Positions 24,197 to 34,874 are shown, counted from the stretch's first letter. The stretch: 64,000 bases of DNA from Gentiana macrophylla (GCA_026214975.1 CM047815.1:75483299-75547298), one strand, 5' to 3'. The notes: generated from the sequence alone by a model not told the origin. Numbers and translations: made by a program.

Positions 24197-26048
24197 TCAA
24201 TATATCTGCTTTTGTCTTAGGAAATCTTCAATAATGTCCTCTTCCTCTTTGGTGAATTCAGGTTCATCTTTAGATTCCACATTCTTTTCAAATTTACCAT
24301 CTAAATCATCCTCTACTTCATTATTTCCGAAGTTTTCTAATCCATTACTTCCACAGATTCTTCCACTCTTGGTAATAACAGCTTTTACCTCTCTCGGGTT
24401 TCTTTCAGTATTACTTGGTAATCCTCCTGGAGGTCTACTATTTTTACGTTCTCCTTCTCTACTCAAATAATATTCCATATTCCTTACTGATGCTTCTATA
24501 ATTCTCATTATGGTATCATGTCCACTCATAGATGTTTTCAACGTACTCATATCCCTAGTGGTTGTACCTATAGAAGTTATCCTAGTTTCCATATTTTGAG
24601 CTTGAGTATACATCACACCCATCATATTTTCCATTAATTTCTCCCATTTATCAACTCCTTCAGGTTGAGTTGAACTTTGGGTGACCTGGTATGCTTTGAG
24701 TGGTATGTTGTGGATATGGTCTAGGTAATGATTGTAGGTTCTGATTCGAGGTATCTCCTTGATAAACCTTATTAGTATATGGATTCTTATATTGAACTGG
24801 ATACGGTGGTTGTCCTTGCTTACTAGGGTTTTCAGACCAACGAAAAGTAGGGTGATCTATTCTCATAGCATTAAACGAGTTTGAATACGCGTTGTTCAAA
24901 TTCCTATGCTGTTGTAAAAAACTCACATTTTCCCTTGAATATCCTTCTGGTTCTTCTATCCCTAATGACACATTATCATGATTTGAGTATTCATTTGGTA
25001 AGATATTTTCTGAGTTTACATTTTTACTGGCTAATAAGCCGTCAAATTTCCTACTCAAATTCTCCAAGTGTGCTAGAACTTCCGTATTCGATGTATATTC
25101 TCCTGCAAATGCTACTTTTCTTGTGCTAGAACCGGTTTCCCACATTCTGTTATTTTTGGAAATCTTTTCAATAGCATCGTGAATTATCTGAGCTTCACTC
25201 ATCATTAACGAACCACCACATGCATGATCTACATCTGCACGTGAGTCTTTTCTTAATTTACGACAGAAAAGTTGAATTTTCATATCTAAGGAATAACAAT
25301 GATCGGGAAAAGCTCGTAATAGCTTTTTAAATCTTTCCCAAGCATTTCCAAACGTTTCTTCAGATCCTTGTCTAAAGTTAGCCATTTCGACTATTAATTC
25401 CAAATTCATTCCCGGAGTAAAATATTGTTTTAAGAACTCGGTTTGAATGTCTTCCCAACTTGTCAATGAATGATGTGGGAGTGACATAAACCAATCTCGT
25501 GTTCTTCCTTTCAAAGAAAAAGGAAACAAAGACATCCTCGTTAATTCACGATGAGCACCTTGACTTTTGGCTGTATTACACAGTTCTTCGAAAAGATAGA
25601 GGTGATGATGTGGATCATCATCATCTTCTCCTAGGAATTGGGCTCTTGTGTCAATTAAACCAAAAAGATGAGATTTTATTTTGAAATTATTTGCTCCTTC
25701 ATTTGGTAAACGAATTGGATTATTAGCCTGGTTTCTTCTTATGGTCTGATCACAAATAGGTCTCGGGTTTGGTAGGTTAGGATTATTACAATTATTCTGG
25801 TTTCGATTCTGATTATTTCTATTATTCTGATTCTGATTATTAAGATTCCCTTTGGCATGATCTAGCCCTTGTTCCGGTGTTTCATCACTGACTTCAGCCA
25901 TTTCCGTATTTCGATTTGAAGATGATCCTTGGTCAGGATTTCCCTGACTGATATGACCTCGTTTACTCTCTACTCTTAACTTCCTTTCGTACATATTTAT
26001 GTCAGGCTTATAAGGAATGAGTGGGGCCTTACCGCTTCGGGTCATCAA
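24197..26048 (-). pseudogene. Element E gag (frameshifted)
   Basis: A 462-codon open stretch (26048-24660) contains an Asn-rich N-terminal tract and the Retrotrans_gag domain: RTRDWFMSLPHHSLTSWEDI, FLKQYFTPG, NAWERFKKLLRAFPDHC, VDHACGGSLM. A second stretch (24634-24197) in another frame carries the Athila gag C-terminal part (GGLPSNTERNPREVKAVITK). The start ATG at 26048 lies about 180 bp after the PBS. One frameshift between the two parts prevents a single product. Confidence 0.8.
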
Positions 26049-26222
26049 CTATCGAAATTAGAAAATGCTCGAATTTGGTAGAAGAAGAAAATTGGTAACT
26101 AAAAGAAGGTAGGTACCAACAAAAAAATAAAAAAGAAATGTGATAAGAAGAGTGTTGACTTATCCTCGAGAATTTTGAGCTAATACAAGTAGTAACCATA
26201 GACACAATGAATTAGCGCCGTT

Positions 26223-26240
26223 TCCCCGGCAACGGCGCCA
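26223..26240 (-). promoter_or_regulatory. Primer-binding site of E (tRNA-Asp)
   Basis: The minus strand reads TGGCGCCGTTGCCGGGGA, the complement of the conserved 3' end of plant tRNA-Asp(GUC) including CCA. It is separated from the LTR by 6 nt. Confidence 0.9.
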
Positions 26241-26246
26241 GAAAGC

Positions 26247-27337
26247 TGACGGACTATTTCTAGGCTATACAATCCTTACCGGCAGTGTACCGGGTCAAAT
26301 TGTAGCGCTAGTATGGTGAGTCAGTGTCGAATCCTCGTGGAAACGTGTGGTAATTCGTGAGTGTGGTTAAACACCAAGAAACTATTATTAACTCGATCTA
26401 AGTCATGAGCTTTTACCTTTTATAGGGTTAGATTGTTATAGTTAGATGTTAGTAAAACAGTAAATAAATACTTATATAATATACAGATATATATATATAA
26501 ATATATAAATACATATATAGATACATAGACATAAATATATATATAGATATATAGATATATATAATATAAATACTAATATAATATATAGAAACTAGCCAAG
26601 ATAATGTTATTGAACCATGATCCCTTTTTAGTTAAATGATGAGACAGATCTTCCTTTTTCAAGGTGTAATTATTATGTGAAACGGTGCACTCCTCAGCTC
26701 AACAGTTCCCTCTCACACGAGCGTACGAAACTGTCATATGTCTCATCAACTGTCCAATGTCATCCAAAAGATTGGGTACTCCGTTTTGTCATGCGGTCAA
26801 TGTCAAGGATCTCGATCAGAACAGGTAAATTAACGTAATAAGATCTTGAGCACAATTTTAATAAGATTTGTTTCTCTCAAAACAAATCTGCCCCCGGGTA
26901 GGAAATAGGATTCCGTTGTCACGTTTTCACTCGCCATTTTACCCTCCGGTTTTTCTACCTTTTTTCTCATATCCTAACTTCACCGCTTAGTTCGTCATTA
27001 GGTTACGATTCTGCTTATATTGATTAGCTATGTCAATATTAACGCTTTCATTAAGCTCAAGTAGAAAAAGATTCATCATATTCAATTTTAATCATTTTTA
27101 ACATAGTCAATCATCCATTTTACCAAAAAGATTAAAATAGTTCAATTACATATTTTGGCTAATATTACTAATACTAATATATATATAAATAGATAGAAAT
27201 AATAAACATAATAACATTAGAATATATTACTGATTACAACTGTTGAATCGGGGTTGTTTCCACCAGATAGAGCATAACAAAGCTTCAAAATCAACAATCT
27301 TCGATAATTATTCCATCATTACAACGATATTATAACT

Positions 27338-27408
<71 letters not shown>

Positions 27409-27547
27409 GCCCAAAATGATGAAAACAAGAAAAGAGAAGAAAGGAGATGGAAGAAGAGGGGAAATGGAGGAAATGGGAAGGAGATGAGAAGAGAGGGGCA
27501 AGGATTGTGATGAGTTTGGGGAGGTATTTATAGGGAGAGATATATAA

Positions 27548-27578
<31 letters not shown>

Positions 27579-28248
27579 TATATATACTTATAAGAGTATA
27601 TGCGATGGATATTTGCTAGCAAGTTTGTTAGAATATGGTGGGTGTAATGATGAGTTATCACATGCACCACTAGGTGGTTATAATCAAGTTGGGAAAATAT
27701 CTTCACTTTTCCCGGCGTTTCTATTGCGGCGCTTATCGATAAAATAGCCATAACTTGAGTTGTAGACCTCCAATTGACGTGATTCAAAATGCGTTGGAAA
27801 GCTCATTTGAATATCTACAACTTTTATGAAGAACTCTTCCCCAGAAAATGCCTCTATGTTGGGTCAAATATCTGTCGAAGATATTTTACGGTATAAGTAC
27901 GTAGGAAAATCGACCCTTTAAACTCGTAAGCTTGTGGCATCTTCTTCTTTCCCTCAAAATCCATCTTTTAGTGCTCAAAACATGTTGTTACGTGGAATCT
28001 TGGTCAATGTATAATCCTGCAATGAACCACCAAAACACCAAACGTAAATCCGACACGACACTCCGGTTACTAAACCGGTACAAAACTTATAAAAAACTTA
28101 TAAAAATACGATAATTTATATAATAATACTACTTACACATTTGGATAAAACTTAGTAATTATGACTTGAATTGGTACAATAATGCTCAAAGTGTTATCAA
28201 TATTAGGGTAAAATGTCATAATAATGATTGACAATTTGTCGCTCATCA
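26247..28248 (-). repeat. Element E 5' LTR
   Basis: 2002 bp partner of 18976-21073. Its AT microsatellites (27342-27406, 27540-27595) are shorter than in the other LTR. Confidence 0.9.
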
Positions 28249-28329
28249 ACCCACCACGTCCGGGGGTAAGTTCCAAAAAATGAAGCATAATCATTCAAGT
28301 TGTTGAACGGAAATAAATACCAATGAGAT

Positions 28330-28735
28330 CTTGTAACTGGATATCTCGTACTGGAGAGCTCGGAGCTAGAGATCTTGTACTTGGAGAGCTTGAGAGCTCG
28401 TAGTGAAGAGATTGAGAGCTGGAGAGCCCGTAGTGAAGAGCTTGAGAGCTGAAGAGCTCGTACTTGGAGAGCTTGAGAGCTCGTAGTTAGAGAGCTCAGA
28501 GACCTCGTACTTGGAGAGCTCGTAGCGGAGGGCTTGAGCAGGGCGAGCTTATTCTGGCGAGCTTATATCTGGAGACCTCATTCTGGCGAGCTCATTCTGG
28601 CGAACTCATTAAGGTGTGCTCATTCTGGCGAGCTCATCTCGTACTCGCGAGCTCATTCTGGTGAGCTCATCTCTGGCGGCTCATTATGGTGAGCTCATTC
28701 TGGTGAGATCATCTCGTACCTGGTGAATCTGTGGT
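28330..28735. repeat. Element B GAGCTC-rich arrays
   Basis: Loose tandem units such as GAGAGCTTGAGAGCTCGTAG (28350-28540) grade into TCTGGCGAGCTCAT-type units (28545-28720). Non-coding. Confidence 0.75.
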
Positions 28736-28799
28736 GAACATCATGAAGATCATGATGGAGACCTGGAGATCATGATGAACTGAATGAAGATCCTGAGAC

Positions 28800-29220
28800 T
28801 TGGATGAAGATTCCGATGAAGATCTTGATGAATGCCCGTCGGAAAACAAAAAATGGGCGGTTTCGGGTCGCCGGAAAACCAAAAATAGGTGGAGATCTGA
28901 CCATTGGATGGAGATCTTAGAGATCTTGATAAGGATCTTGTAAATCTAGAGAAAAATCTTGTAGGTATAGAGGAAGATCTTGATGAAGACTTGGAGATCT
29001 ATATGAAACTCTTGTTGAAGACTTGGAGATCTAGATGTAGATCCTGTTGAAAATTTTGAGATCTAGATGTAGATCTTGATGAAGACTTGAGGATCTAGAT
29101 GTAGATATTGATGAAGACTTGAAGATCTGGATGTAGATCTTGATGAAGACTTGAATATCTAGATGTAGATCTAGATGAAGACTTGAAGATCTGGATGAAG
29201 ATCTTGTTGAAGACTTGGCC
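28800..29220. repeat. Element B ~30-bp GATCT-rich array
   Basis: Units close to GATCTAGATGTAGATCTTGA plus TGAAGACTTGAA repeat about a dozen times. A GGAAAACNAAAAATGGGCGG motif flanks the array on both sides (28840, 29220). Confidence 0.8.
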
Positions 29221-29233
29221 GGAAAACAAAAAA

Positions 29234-30098
29234 TGGGCGGTGTTTATTTGGTGGATATCTGGCTAAAGTGGGTGATTTTACCCGTGGTTGAGTGGAGGTG
29301 CTCAAGAAAAAGATGAAGATCTTTAAGAGCGAGATGAGGAGAGTGTTTTGTGTTTTTGGAGCTCAGCCTGAAAGGCTGCCTACGTACAATTTTTAAGGGA
29401 TCAAGCCAATGTGTAGTTCTGGAAAATAAAGCACCCATTTTGTCAAGGGTGTGATGCTGCTATTTATAGGGCCATGAGTTGGCTGTCACCAGGCTATTGG
29501 ACGAGCTGGAAAGCTACCGAGCTGAGGTCGGTCTTAGAGTGCCGAGCTGAGGTCGGACTTAGAGAGCCGAGCTGAGGTCGGACTTAGAGAGCAGAGCTGA
29601 GGTCAGACTTAGAGAGCCGAGCTGAGGTCAGTCTTAGAGTGCCGAGCTGAGGTCGGACTTAGAGAGCCGAACTGAGGTCGGTCTTAAGGTGCCGAGCTGA
29701 GGTCGGTCTTAGGGAGATGAACTGAGGTCAGACTTAGAGTGCCGAGCTGAGGTCGGACTTAAGGTGTCGAGCTGAAGAGCTGGCGAGCTGAGAGCATGTG
29801 GCAAGCTGAGAGCCTTTGGAGAGCTGAGAGCCTGGCGGCCTGAGAGCGTCGTTTATGAACTTTGTTGCCTAGTTGTGTTGGCTTTCTTCGCATTGAAGGA
29901 TGGCGAGCTGGAGGGGCGAGCGGGCCGGCCCCCCTAGTGCTTCGTATCGAGCTAGTTGTTTGCTGCTTCATTCCCGTTGCCTTGGCCAATGATGAGAATC
30001 GTGATAGCGTGAGGCGGGACTGGGCCGAGGACCTATTCGTTACTGGGCTTATGTCTCTTTTCTTGATTTGACGGGGCTTTACTGATTTTGGCATATCA
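29234..30098 (-). repeat. Element B right LTR-like terminal repeat
   Basis: 865 bp partner of 6949-7711. Its 25-bp array (29517-29766) has ten units against six in the other copy. It ends GCATATCA, immediately followed by resumed copia A sequence. Confidence 0.65.
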
Positions 30099-30600
30099 AT
30101 ACTTACTCATGTTGTACTGATTTAAAGGTTTTTGGCTATTTATTTTTTTCCACTACTCATCTAAGTGGGAGAACCAAATTTGATGCAGGGGCTGGAACAT
30201 GTCTTAATCTAGGACATCCAACTAACACAAAATGATGTAATCTTTTTTTATATCAACAACCAAGAAGTGTTTGTGTCAAGAAATGTCTTTTTCATGGGCA
30301 TATTTTCTTTATGCTAAAGCTTCGGTCAAAGATACTACTAACAATTTCTCATTACCAGTTCCATATAATTCTGACAATAGTGTTTTTCCAGATTATTATG
30401 ATATTACCCCTCTAATCATGCTCATGATATTCCTCACAATATAGACTGTGATCATGAGATAAATTTTGACACAGTGGACACAACCAATCAGGCAAACGTT
30501 AGAAGGTCCAACAGAGAAAGGAAACCTCCTTCTTTACCAATAAATTTGTTTGCAATCAAGTGTCCCATGTCACTCCATATCCTCTAAGTTGATGTGATCG
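30099..30600 (+). pseudogene. Copia A continuation (post-integrase connection region)
   Basis: The plus strand encodes NTYSCCTDLKVFGYLFFST, then GAGTCLNLGHPTNTK, then NRERKPPSLP. This is the LKVFGC...GYP...region that follows integrase in copia polyproteins and precedes RT. It picks up about ten residues after the point where the 4437-6948 part ends, supporting one interrupted element. It contains stops and ends before RT. Confidence 0.75.
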
Positions 30601-30677
30601 ATGATGAGACGTTCTGTCTTGGTGTCGATTTATTTTATCATCTATCCTACATTGTTTTCATGGACGATTTTATTAGA

Positions 30678-30885
30678 TTTTTGTTATTATTTATTATTAG
30701 GTTTTTTATTTTTATTTTTATTTTTTTTGTCCCACATTGCTTAGTTTGTTATTTTATTTGAATGTCTTATTACAAAATGACTAAATGCTTTTATATGAAA
30801 TTCTACGATCCAAGTAAAATAACAAATGATAGAATGATAAAAAAATAAATACAAATAAAAACCTAATAATAAATAATAACAAAAT
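30678..30885. mobile_element. Foldback MITE
   Basis: Imperfect inverted repeat about 208 bp long. The arms read TTGTTATTATTTATTATTAG and its complement, with a second inner pair (TTTGTTATTTTA). There is no coding capacity. It sits at the 3' edge of the copia A remnant and directly abuts a TRIM-like LTR. Confidence 0.7.
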
Positions 30886-31134
30886 TGTTAAGCATATCGC
30901 TGTATAATTTTTAAATGATAAGAAATATAGTTGCTTTTACTAACACCAATTGGTTTTAAGACAACTATAGTCATCCCTAATATGGTAGCGAGGCAGAGGC
31001 CATGAGATCGAACCCTGGTTGGAACATTATTATAAAAAAAAAATTGTGCAAGTGTTAGACAAATTGCTAACACTTGAGGGGGGGTGTTAGTAATGTATCG
31101 CCTGCACACTCTTAAATGATAAGAAATATAGTTG
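30886..31134 (+). mobile_element. TRIM-like element
   Basis: An LTR-like start TGTTAAGCATATC (30886) is followed by a degraded initiator-tRNA-Met PBS (TGGTAGCGAGGCAGAG, about 30982). A polypurine tract (CACTTGAGGGGGGG, to 31084) then leads into a second, truncated LTR copy (31085-31134). The two LTR copies share TTAAATGATAAGAAATATAG. PBS to PPT is about 100 bp, the size expected of a terminal-repeat retrotransposon in miniature. Confidence 0.65.
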
Positions 31135-31182
31135 CGCATTTACTCCCACACCTTGCACAACTTTCTTGTGTGTTGGGCATCA

Positions 31183-32273
31183 ATGGCAGACGGTGGAGGC
31201 AAAATCGATGCTACCTCACCCTTTTACCTTGGTTCCGGTGATCAACCCGGAAATTTGATCACCCATGTGTTGCTTCAGAACGATAATTACCTTGCGTGGT
31301 CGAGGGCAATGACATTGGCTCTCAAGGCTCGCCGAAAATTCTTGTTTGTAGACGGAACGATCTCCAAACCAACTGAGAAGAAGAAGATATTGGATTGGGA
31401 AACCGTGAACTCCATGCTTGTTTCATGGATTTTGCGTAGTATGGATCCAAAGGTGGCATCGTCCATACCTTATCATGACAATGCCAAACGATTGTGGGAC
31501 TATCTTGAGAAGAGATTTTGCGTTGCGAACAGTCCTCGTCTCCAACAATTACGGGCTGCAATTACGGATTGTAAGCAATCAAAATCCATGACCATTGAAG
31601 ATTATTTTAACAGACTAATGGGACTGTGGGACGATTTGTCTCGGCTCAAACCATTGCACGCTTGTGAGTGTGGTAAATGCACGTGCGATGTTTCGGGAAA
31701 ATTTGAAGCGGATCGAGAAGAGGAGAAACTCCATCAATTTTTGATTGGAGTCGACGATGATCTCTATGCCACGGTAAGAACAAATTTGCTATCTCAAAAG
31801 CCTCCTCCAACCTTGGACAGTGCTTATCAAGCCTTCATTCAAGAGGAACGATCCCGTGGCATCGCTCTTAGCAAAACAATGACTAAGGAAGTTCATGCTT
31901 TCGCTTTGCAGCCAGAACGCAGCAAAGGTAAGTTTGAAAAAATTGACAAATCACAGCTGCAATGTATCCATTGTAAACGGAGCGGACATGAAATGGCGAC
32001 TTGCTTCAAACTTCACGGTTTTCCGGAATGGTGGGAGGAGCACCGTCGCAATGAAAAAAAAGGTGGTTCTGGTCGTGGAACAGCAACACCTTCAGCCCAT
32101 TCTTCCGCTCATGTAGGCCGTGGTCGTGGAGGAGCTGTGCGGGCAAACGCCATTACCGGCAGCAGCGTCGATGTCGACCAAGGTTCTAGTAATAGTTCAG
32201 GTGGTGCTGCACTTGCAGAGTTGAATCCTGAGCAGGTTCAAATCCTAATGAATATGATTAATAATCAACAACA
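31183..32273 (+). pseudogene. Copia gag, long open frame, no pol
   Basis: The ATG at 31183 (MADGGGKIDATSPFYLGSGD) opens a copia gag of about 360 codons without an internal stop. The N-terminal gag domain (NYLAWSRAMTLALKARRK) and UBN2 domain (RLWDYLEKRFCVANSPRLQQ) are followed by the CECGKCTC cluster. An intact CCHC knuckle (CIHCKRSGHEMATC) leads into GFPEWWEEH. Gag-type sequence stops at INNQQH, where a PBS-like sequence begins; the remaining codons of the open frame (to 32586) are TRIM sequence. A true copia would continue into protease, which is absent. This is the best-preserved gag in the window and could still encode a truncated protein. Confidence 0.8.
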
Positions 32274-32523
32274 TGGTATCGGAGCCAGATGTCTCGAGTT
32301 CGAACCTGGCTATAAACATTATTATTTCCCCCATTTATATTGTGCACGTGATGCATGTGTTGGGCCTCTTTGTTATTGGAGCCTAGTTTTGCTCCGGCCG
32401 CTAATTTGGCTTAGCCTTATTATAGGCCCACACTTGAGGGGGAGTGTTGATATAAGAAATATAGTAGCGCCTTCCTTAACAGCTATAGCTTTTAGGAGAA
32501 CTGGTAACCGCTTGATCTTTAAC
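32274..32523 (+). mobile_element. TRIM-like PBS-PPT-LTR segment
   Basis: It starts with TGGTATCGGAGCCAGATGTC (PBS). It contains a roughly 150-bp spacer, a polypurine tract CACTTGAGGGGGAG (to 32444), then an LTR copy TGTTGATATAAGAAATATAG...TTTAACA related to that at 30886. Together with 30886-31134 it brackets the gag. Confidence 0.6.
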
Positions 32524-32659
32524 AAAAATCTAATAAAATCTTCCATGGAAACATGTGGGATAGATGATAAAATAAAGGGGGAATGAGGGAGAAGGACAGA
32601 AATATTTCATCAATTGAGTAGAAGGACAGTCTTTTGAAACTTTTGCATAAAGGACAAAA

Positions 32660-32850
32660 CTATTTATTCATTGTCGAAATTCACTTGTGTTCGAAATTCA
32701 CTGTTTAAATTCATTGTCGAAATTCACTAATTTTCAAAATTCATTGTCGAAATTCACTGATTTTCGGGATTCACTGTTGAAATTAACTGATTTCGGGATT
32801 CACTGGGGAGATTCACTGATTTTCGGGATTCATTGTTTGTCCTTCTCGCT
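32660..32850. repeat. ATTCACTG tandem repeats
   Basis: Short degenerate units (TTTTCGGGATTCACTG, TTGTCGAAATTCACTG) repeat about ten times. Adjacent sequence (32580-32940) includes similar short echoes and no coding signal. Confidence 0.75.
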
Positions 32851-33009
32851 ATAAAAATTATGCAGTTGTCATTCTCCTTATAAAAAATATGTAGTTGTTC
32901 TGTTACTTAAAAATATTCCAGATTGTGTCCTTATCCCTAATTTCCCATAAAATAAATCAACACCAAAAAAGTTAGTTCCGAGATTCTTTTATAGTCAATC
33001 ATTTACAAG

Positions 33010-33400
33010 CCACTATAATATGCTCTTGAAATATATCAAAGTAGTTCCAACACAAGGTTTATTCTTCGCTGTAGAAATGATCTCAAACTCACTGCATTTA
33101 CTAACTCTGATTAGGGTGGATGTCACGAAACAAGAAAATCAATTATAGGAAATTGCATGTTCTTAGGCTCAACTTTGGTATTGGAAATCCAAGAAACAAC
33201 CAACTATGTTCATGAGTTCAGTTGAAGTTGAATACATGGCAATGACATTAAGGGTGTGTGAGTTACAGGGGATAGTCTACATTCTCAAAGTCCTACAAGC
33301 CACAATAACTCAACCTACACCCATTTATTGTGACAATGAAAGTGCAGTCCACATAGCACACAATCATGTGTTTCGTGAAGAAAAAACACATTGAGAATGA
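33010..33400 (+). pseudogene. Copia RNase H remnant
   Basis: The plus strand encodes ALLKYIKVVPTQGLFF, then ETRKSI.GNCMFLGS, WKSKKQPTMFMSSVEVEYMA and YCDNESAVHIAHNHVF in shifting frames. This is the C-terminal RNase H of copia polyproteins. One small indel and altered residues are visible (SRSSAEAEY became MSSVEVEY). No LTR is attached. Confidence 0.8.
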
Positions 33401-34619
33401 TTGCCTTATGGTTGGAGAAAGGGTCAAATCCGGCCTAATGAAGATTTCCCTGTCAAGACACTTCATCACCAACCTTTCATCAAACTCCGTAGGTGGATTG
33501 TAAACCCTCGATGATTTAACACTGACCAATGCGTTGTAGGTTCTTCGAGCCATTGATTCTTCTGGATTTTGTTCATTTCCTATCTCTTTATCACCAAGAC
33601 TTGCTCGATATCCATCATCTTCATCTTATTGCATTATCTCATCAGAAACCCTAGAAGCCCTGATCTTTTCACCCATGTTCATTTTCTTTGAGGTTCTCCT
33701 CAAATGTTCTCATAGTATCATCCACCTTCGTAGCAGATGGAGGAAAACGACTTGATTCCTTCATTCTTCCGAAGAGATTGGAAGAAGAAAGGTCAGAGAA
33801 AGACCGGCGAGTTTGTGAATCTTAGAGAGTAGGTCAGAGCAAACGTTTAAGTGAGTGAAAGAGACGTTGTTTCCCAGGGAAATTCCTAGGAAAGGTAAAA
33901 CACCATAAGTGCTTGTAATTCGTTGTGATCATTAAACACTTGTTGACCAACTATATATACTCAAACACGGTCAACACCGGAATGAAACATTTACCCGTTA
34001 TAAGTTACGTGGGATCGTTCAAATAGCTAGGTGCAATGCGTGTGGCCCATACCTCCTCATAAGAACCATGCCTGCACCTAGGCACCACCCCACACATGTT
34101 TCAAACTTCTCAAGCAAAAAATCGGTATGATTTCCCGCAGTCCATCTTGAGGGGCATGTTAAGTACGTACAGACGCTAATTTCAACTATACCCACCGCTA
34201 ATTTAATTTTATATCACACCTAAATGTTAAAACTCAATGTATTACCACGTACAATAGCTTAGGCATTGCTGTCAAAGCTCCCCTCAAAATATATACTTAC
34301 TACTTTGGGTTATAAATTTACCCAAACATCAAAACCGTCCATGTAAATGCCTTAGAAATATTTTGAGCCCCCCAAAAGTAGTAATCTAAGGCCCATGAAC
34401 ATGCATATATGGTTTGCTACTTTGCTTAGACAAGCATGCAGTGCACATAATTAGATGCGCATGCCCTCATGGCATGGCCTTAAATATATCTACCAAGAAA
34501 AAGACAGGCTCAAAAGGTGTCCAATATATTCTCTTTTACTCTCAAGCAACCTAAAAGCCAAAAATTGTTGGTATGGGATTTATCCCTAGTAAAAGTACAC
34601 TTTTGAGAGAATTAATATA
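33401..34619. other. Non-genic stretch
   Basis: I see no recognisable gene. A minus-strand frame (33553-33293, MARRTYNALVSVKSSRVYNP...) continues loosely upstream towards 33750 but matches nothing I know. It overlaps the RNase H scrap, so I do not call it. Confidence 0.5.
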
Positions 34620-34874
34620 ATTTCTAAACAACATCTAAAAAAAGGTTAAACCCTAACCGAAATGCCTTCCACTTCCCTGTCCCATGGAGTGAGTGCAGAG
34701 ATTAATCAGGTAACTTGGTGGCTCAAAGTCATGGGCTGCTATTATTCTAAGAGACTGAAAGAAGTCCTTCCTTTACGGGATTCGAACACCCACACTCCAG
34801 CTCCCGATCCAGCTGTTATTACGTCACCCAAGCCCTTTACCACTAGGCTATGTACATTTCTAAACAACATCTAA
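34620..34874 (-). mobile_element. tRNA-derived SINE with 19-bp TSD
   Basis: A 217-bp body (34639-34855) lies between perfect 19-bp direct repeats ATTTCTAAACAACATCTAA (34620-34638 and 34856-34874). On the minus strand its head carries an RNA polymerase III A box (TAGCCTAGTGGTAAAG) and B box (GTTCGAATCC) about 55 nt apart, as in a tRNA. The body is unrelated to tRNA and ends in a short T run next to the repeat. The long TSD and T-tail fit L1-type target-primed insertion of a plant SINE; I would compare it first with the Au family. Confidence 0.9.

Larger units (their letters stand above)
18971..28253 (-). mobile_element. Element E: gag-protease-only Athila-type retrotransposon, TSD ACCCA
   Basis: The element itself is 18976-28248, between two copies of the target duplication ACCCA (18971-18975, 28249-28253). 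LTRs are 18976-21073 (3') and 26247-28248 (5'). Beside the 5' LTR is an 18-nt PBS fully complementary to the 3' end of plant tRNA-Asp (26223-26240). Beside the 3' LTR is a polypurine tract (minus strand GCTAAGTGGGGAGTTG, ending at 21074). Inside are gag and protease on the minus strand, then non-coding sequence. No RT, RNase H or integrase motif is present. This is the architecture described for plant TR-GAG/non-autonomous Athila-like elements. Confidence 0.9.
6949..30098 (-). mobile_element. Element B: non-coding, tandem-repeat-rich LTR-type element (hosts C, D, E)
   Basis: Two direct copies of about 0.76-0.86 kb (6949-7711 and 29234-30098) bound this insertion and look like LTRs. Both contain a 25-bp repeat array and end in ...GGCATATCA. 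Next to the left copy, the minus strand reads a purine-rich GGAGTAGGGGGCCAT, a good polypurine tract, so I take the element to be minus strand. With C and E removed, B's own sequence is 6949-7927, 18022-18975 and 28249-30098. It has no recognisable ORF and consists largely of tandem arrays rich in GAGCT. It is best described as a LARD-like non-autonomous element. I could not find a matching TSD: the left flank is CGGGT and the right flank is ATACT. Confidence 0.6.

Noticed and set aside
28330..29220. CRISPR-like regular repeats
   Set aside because: Units are contiguous and degenerate without unique spacers, in a plant transposon; they are tandem arrays.
34780..34855. Possible tRNA gene on the minus strand
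   Set aside because: A and B boxes are present but the cloverleaf arms and acceptor stem do not pair; flanking TSDs show a SINE.
34662..34874. Plus-strand frame of 70 codons
   Set aside because: It lies entirely within the SINE and its target duplication; the DNA is better explained by the pol III promoter boxes on the other strand.
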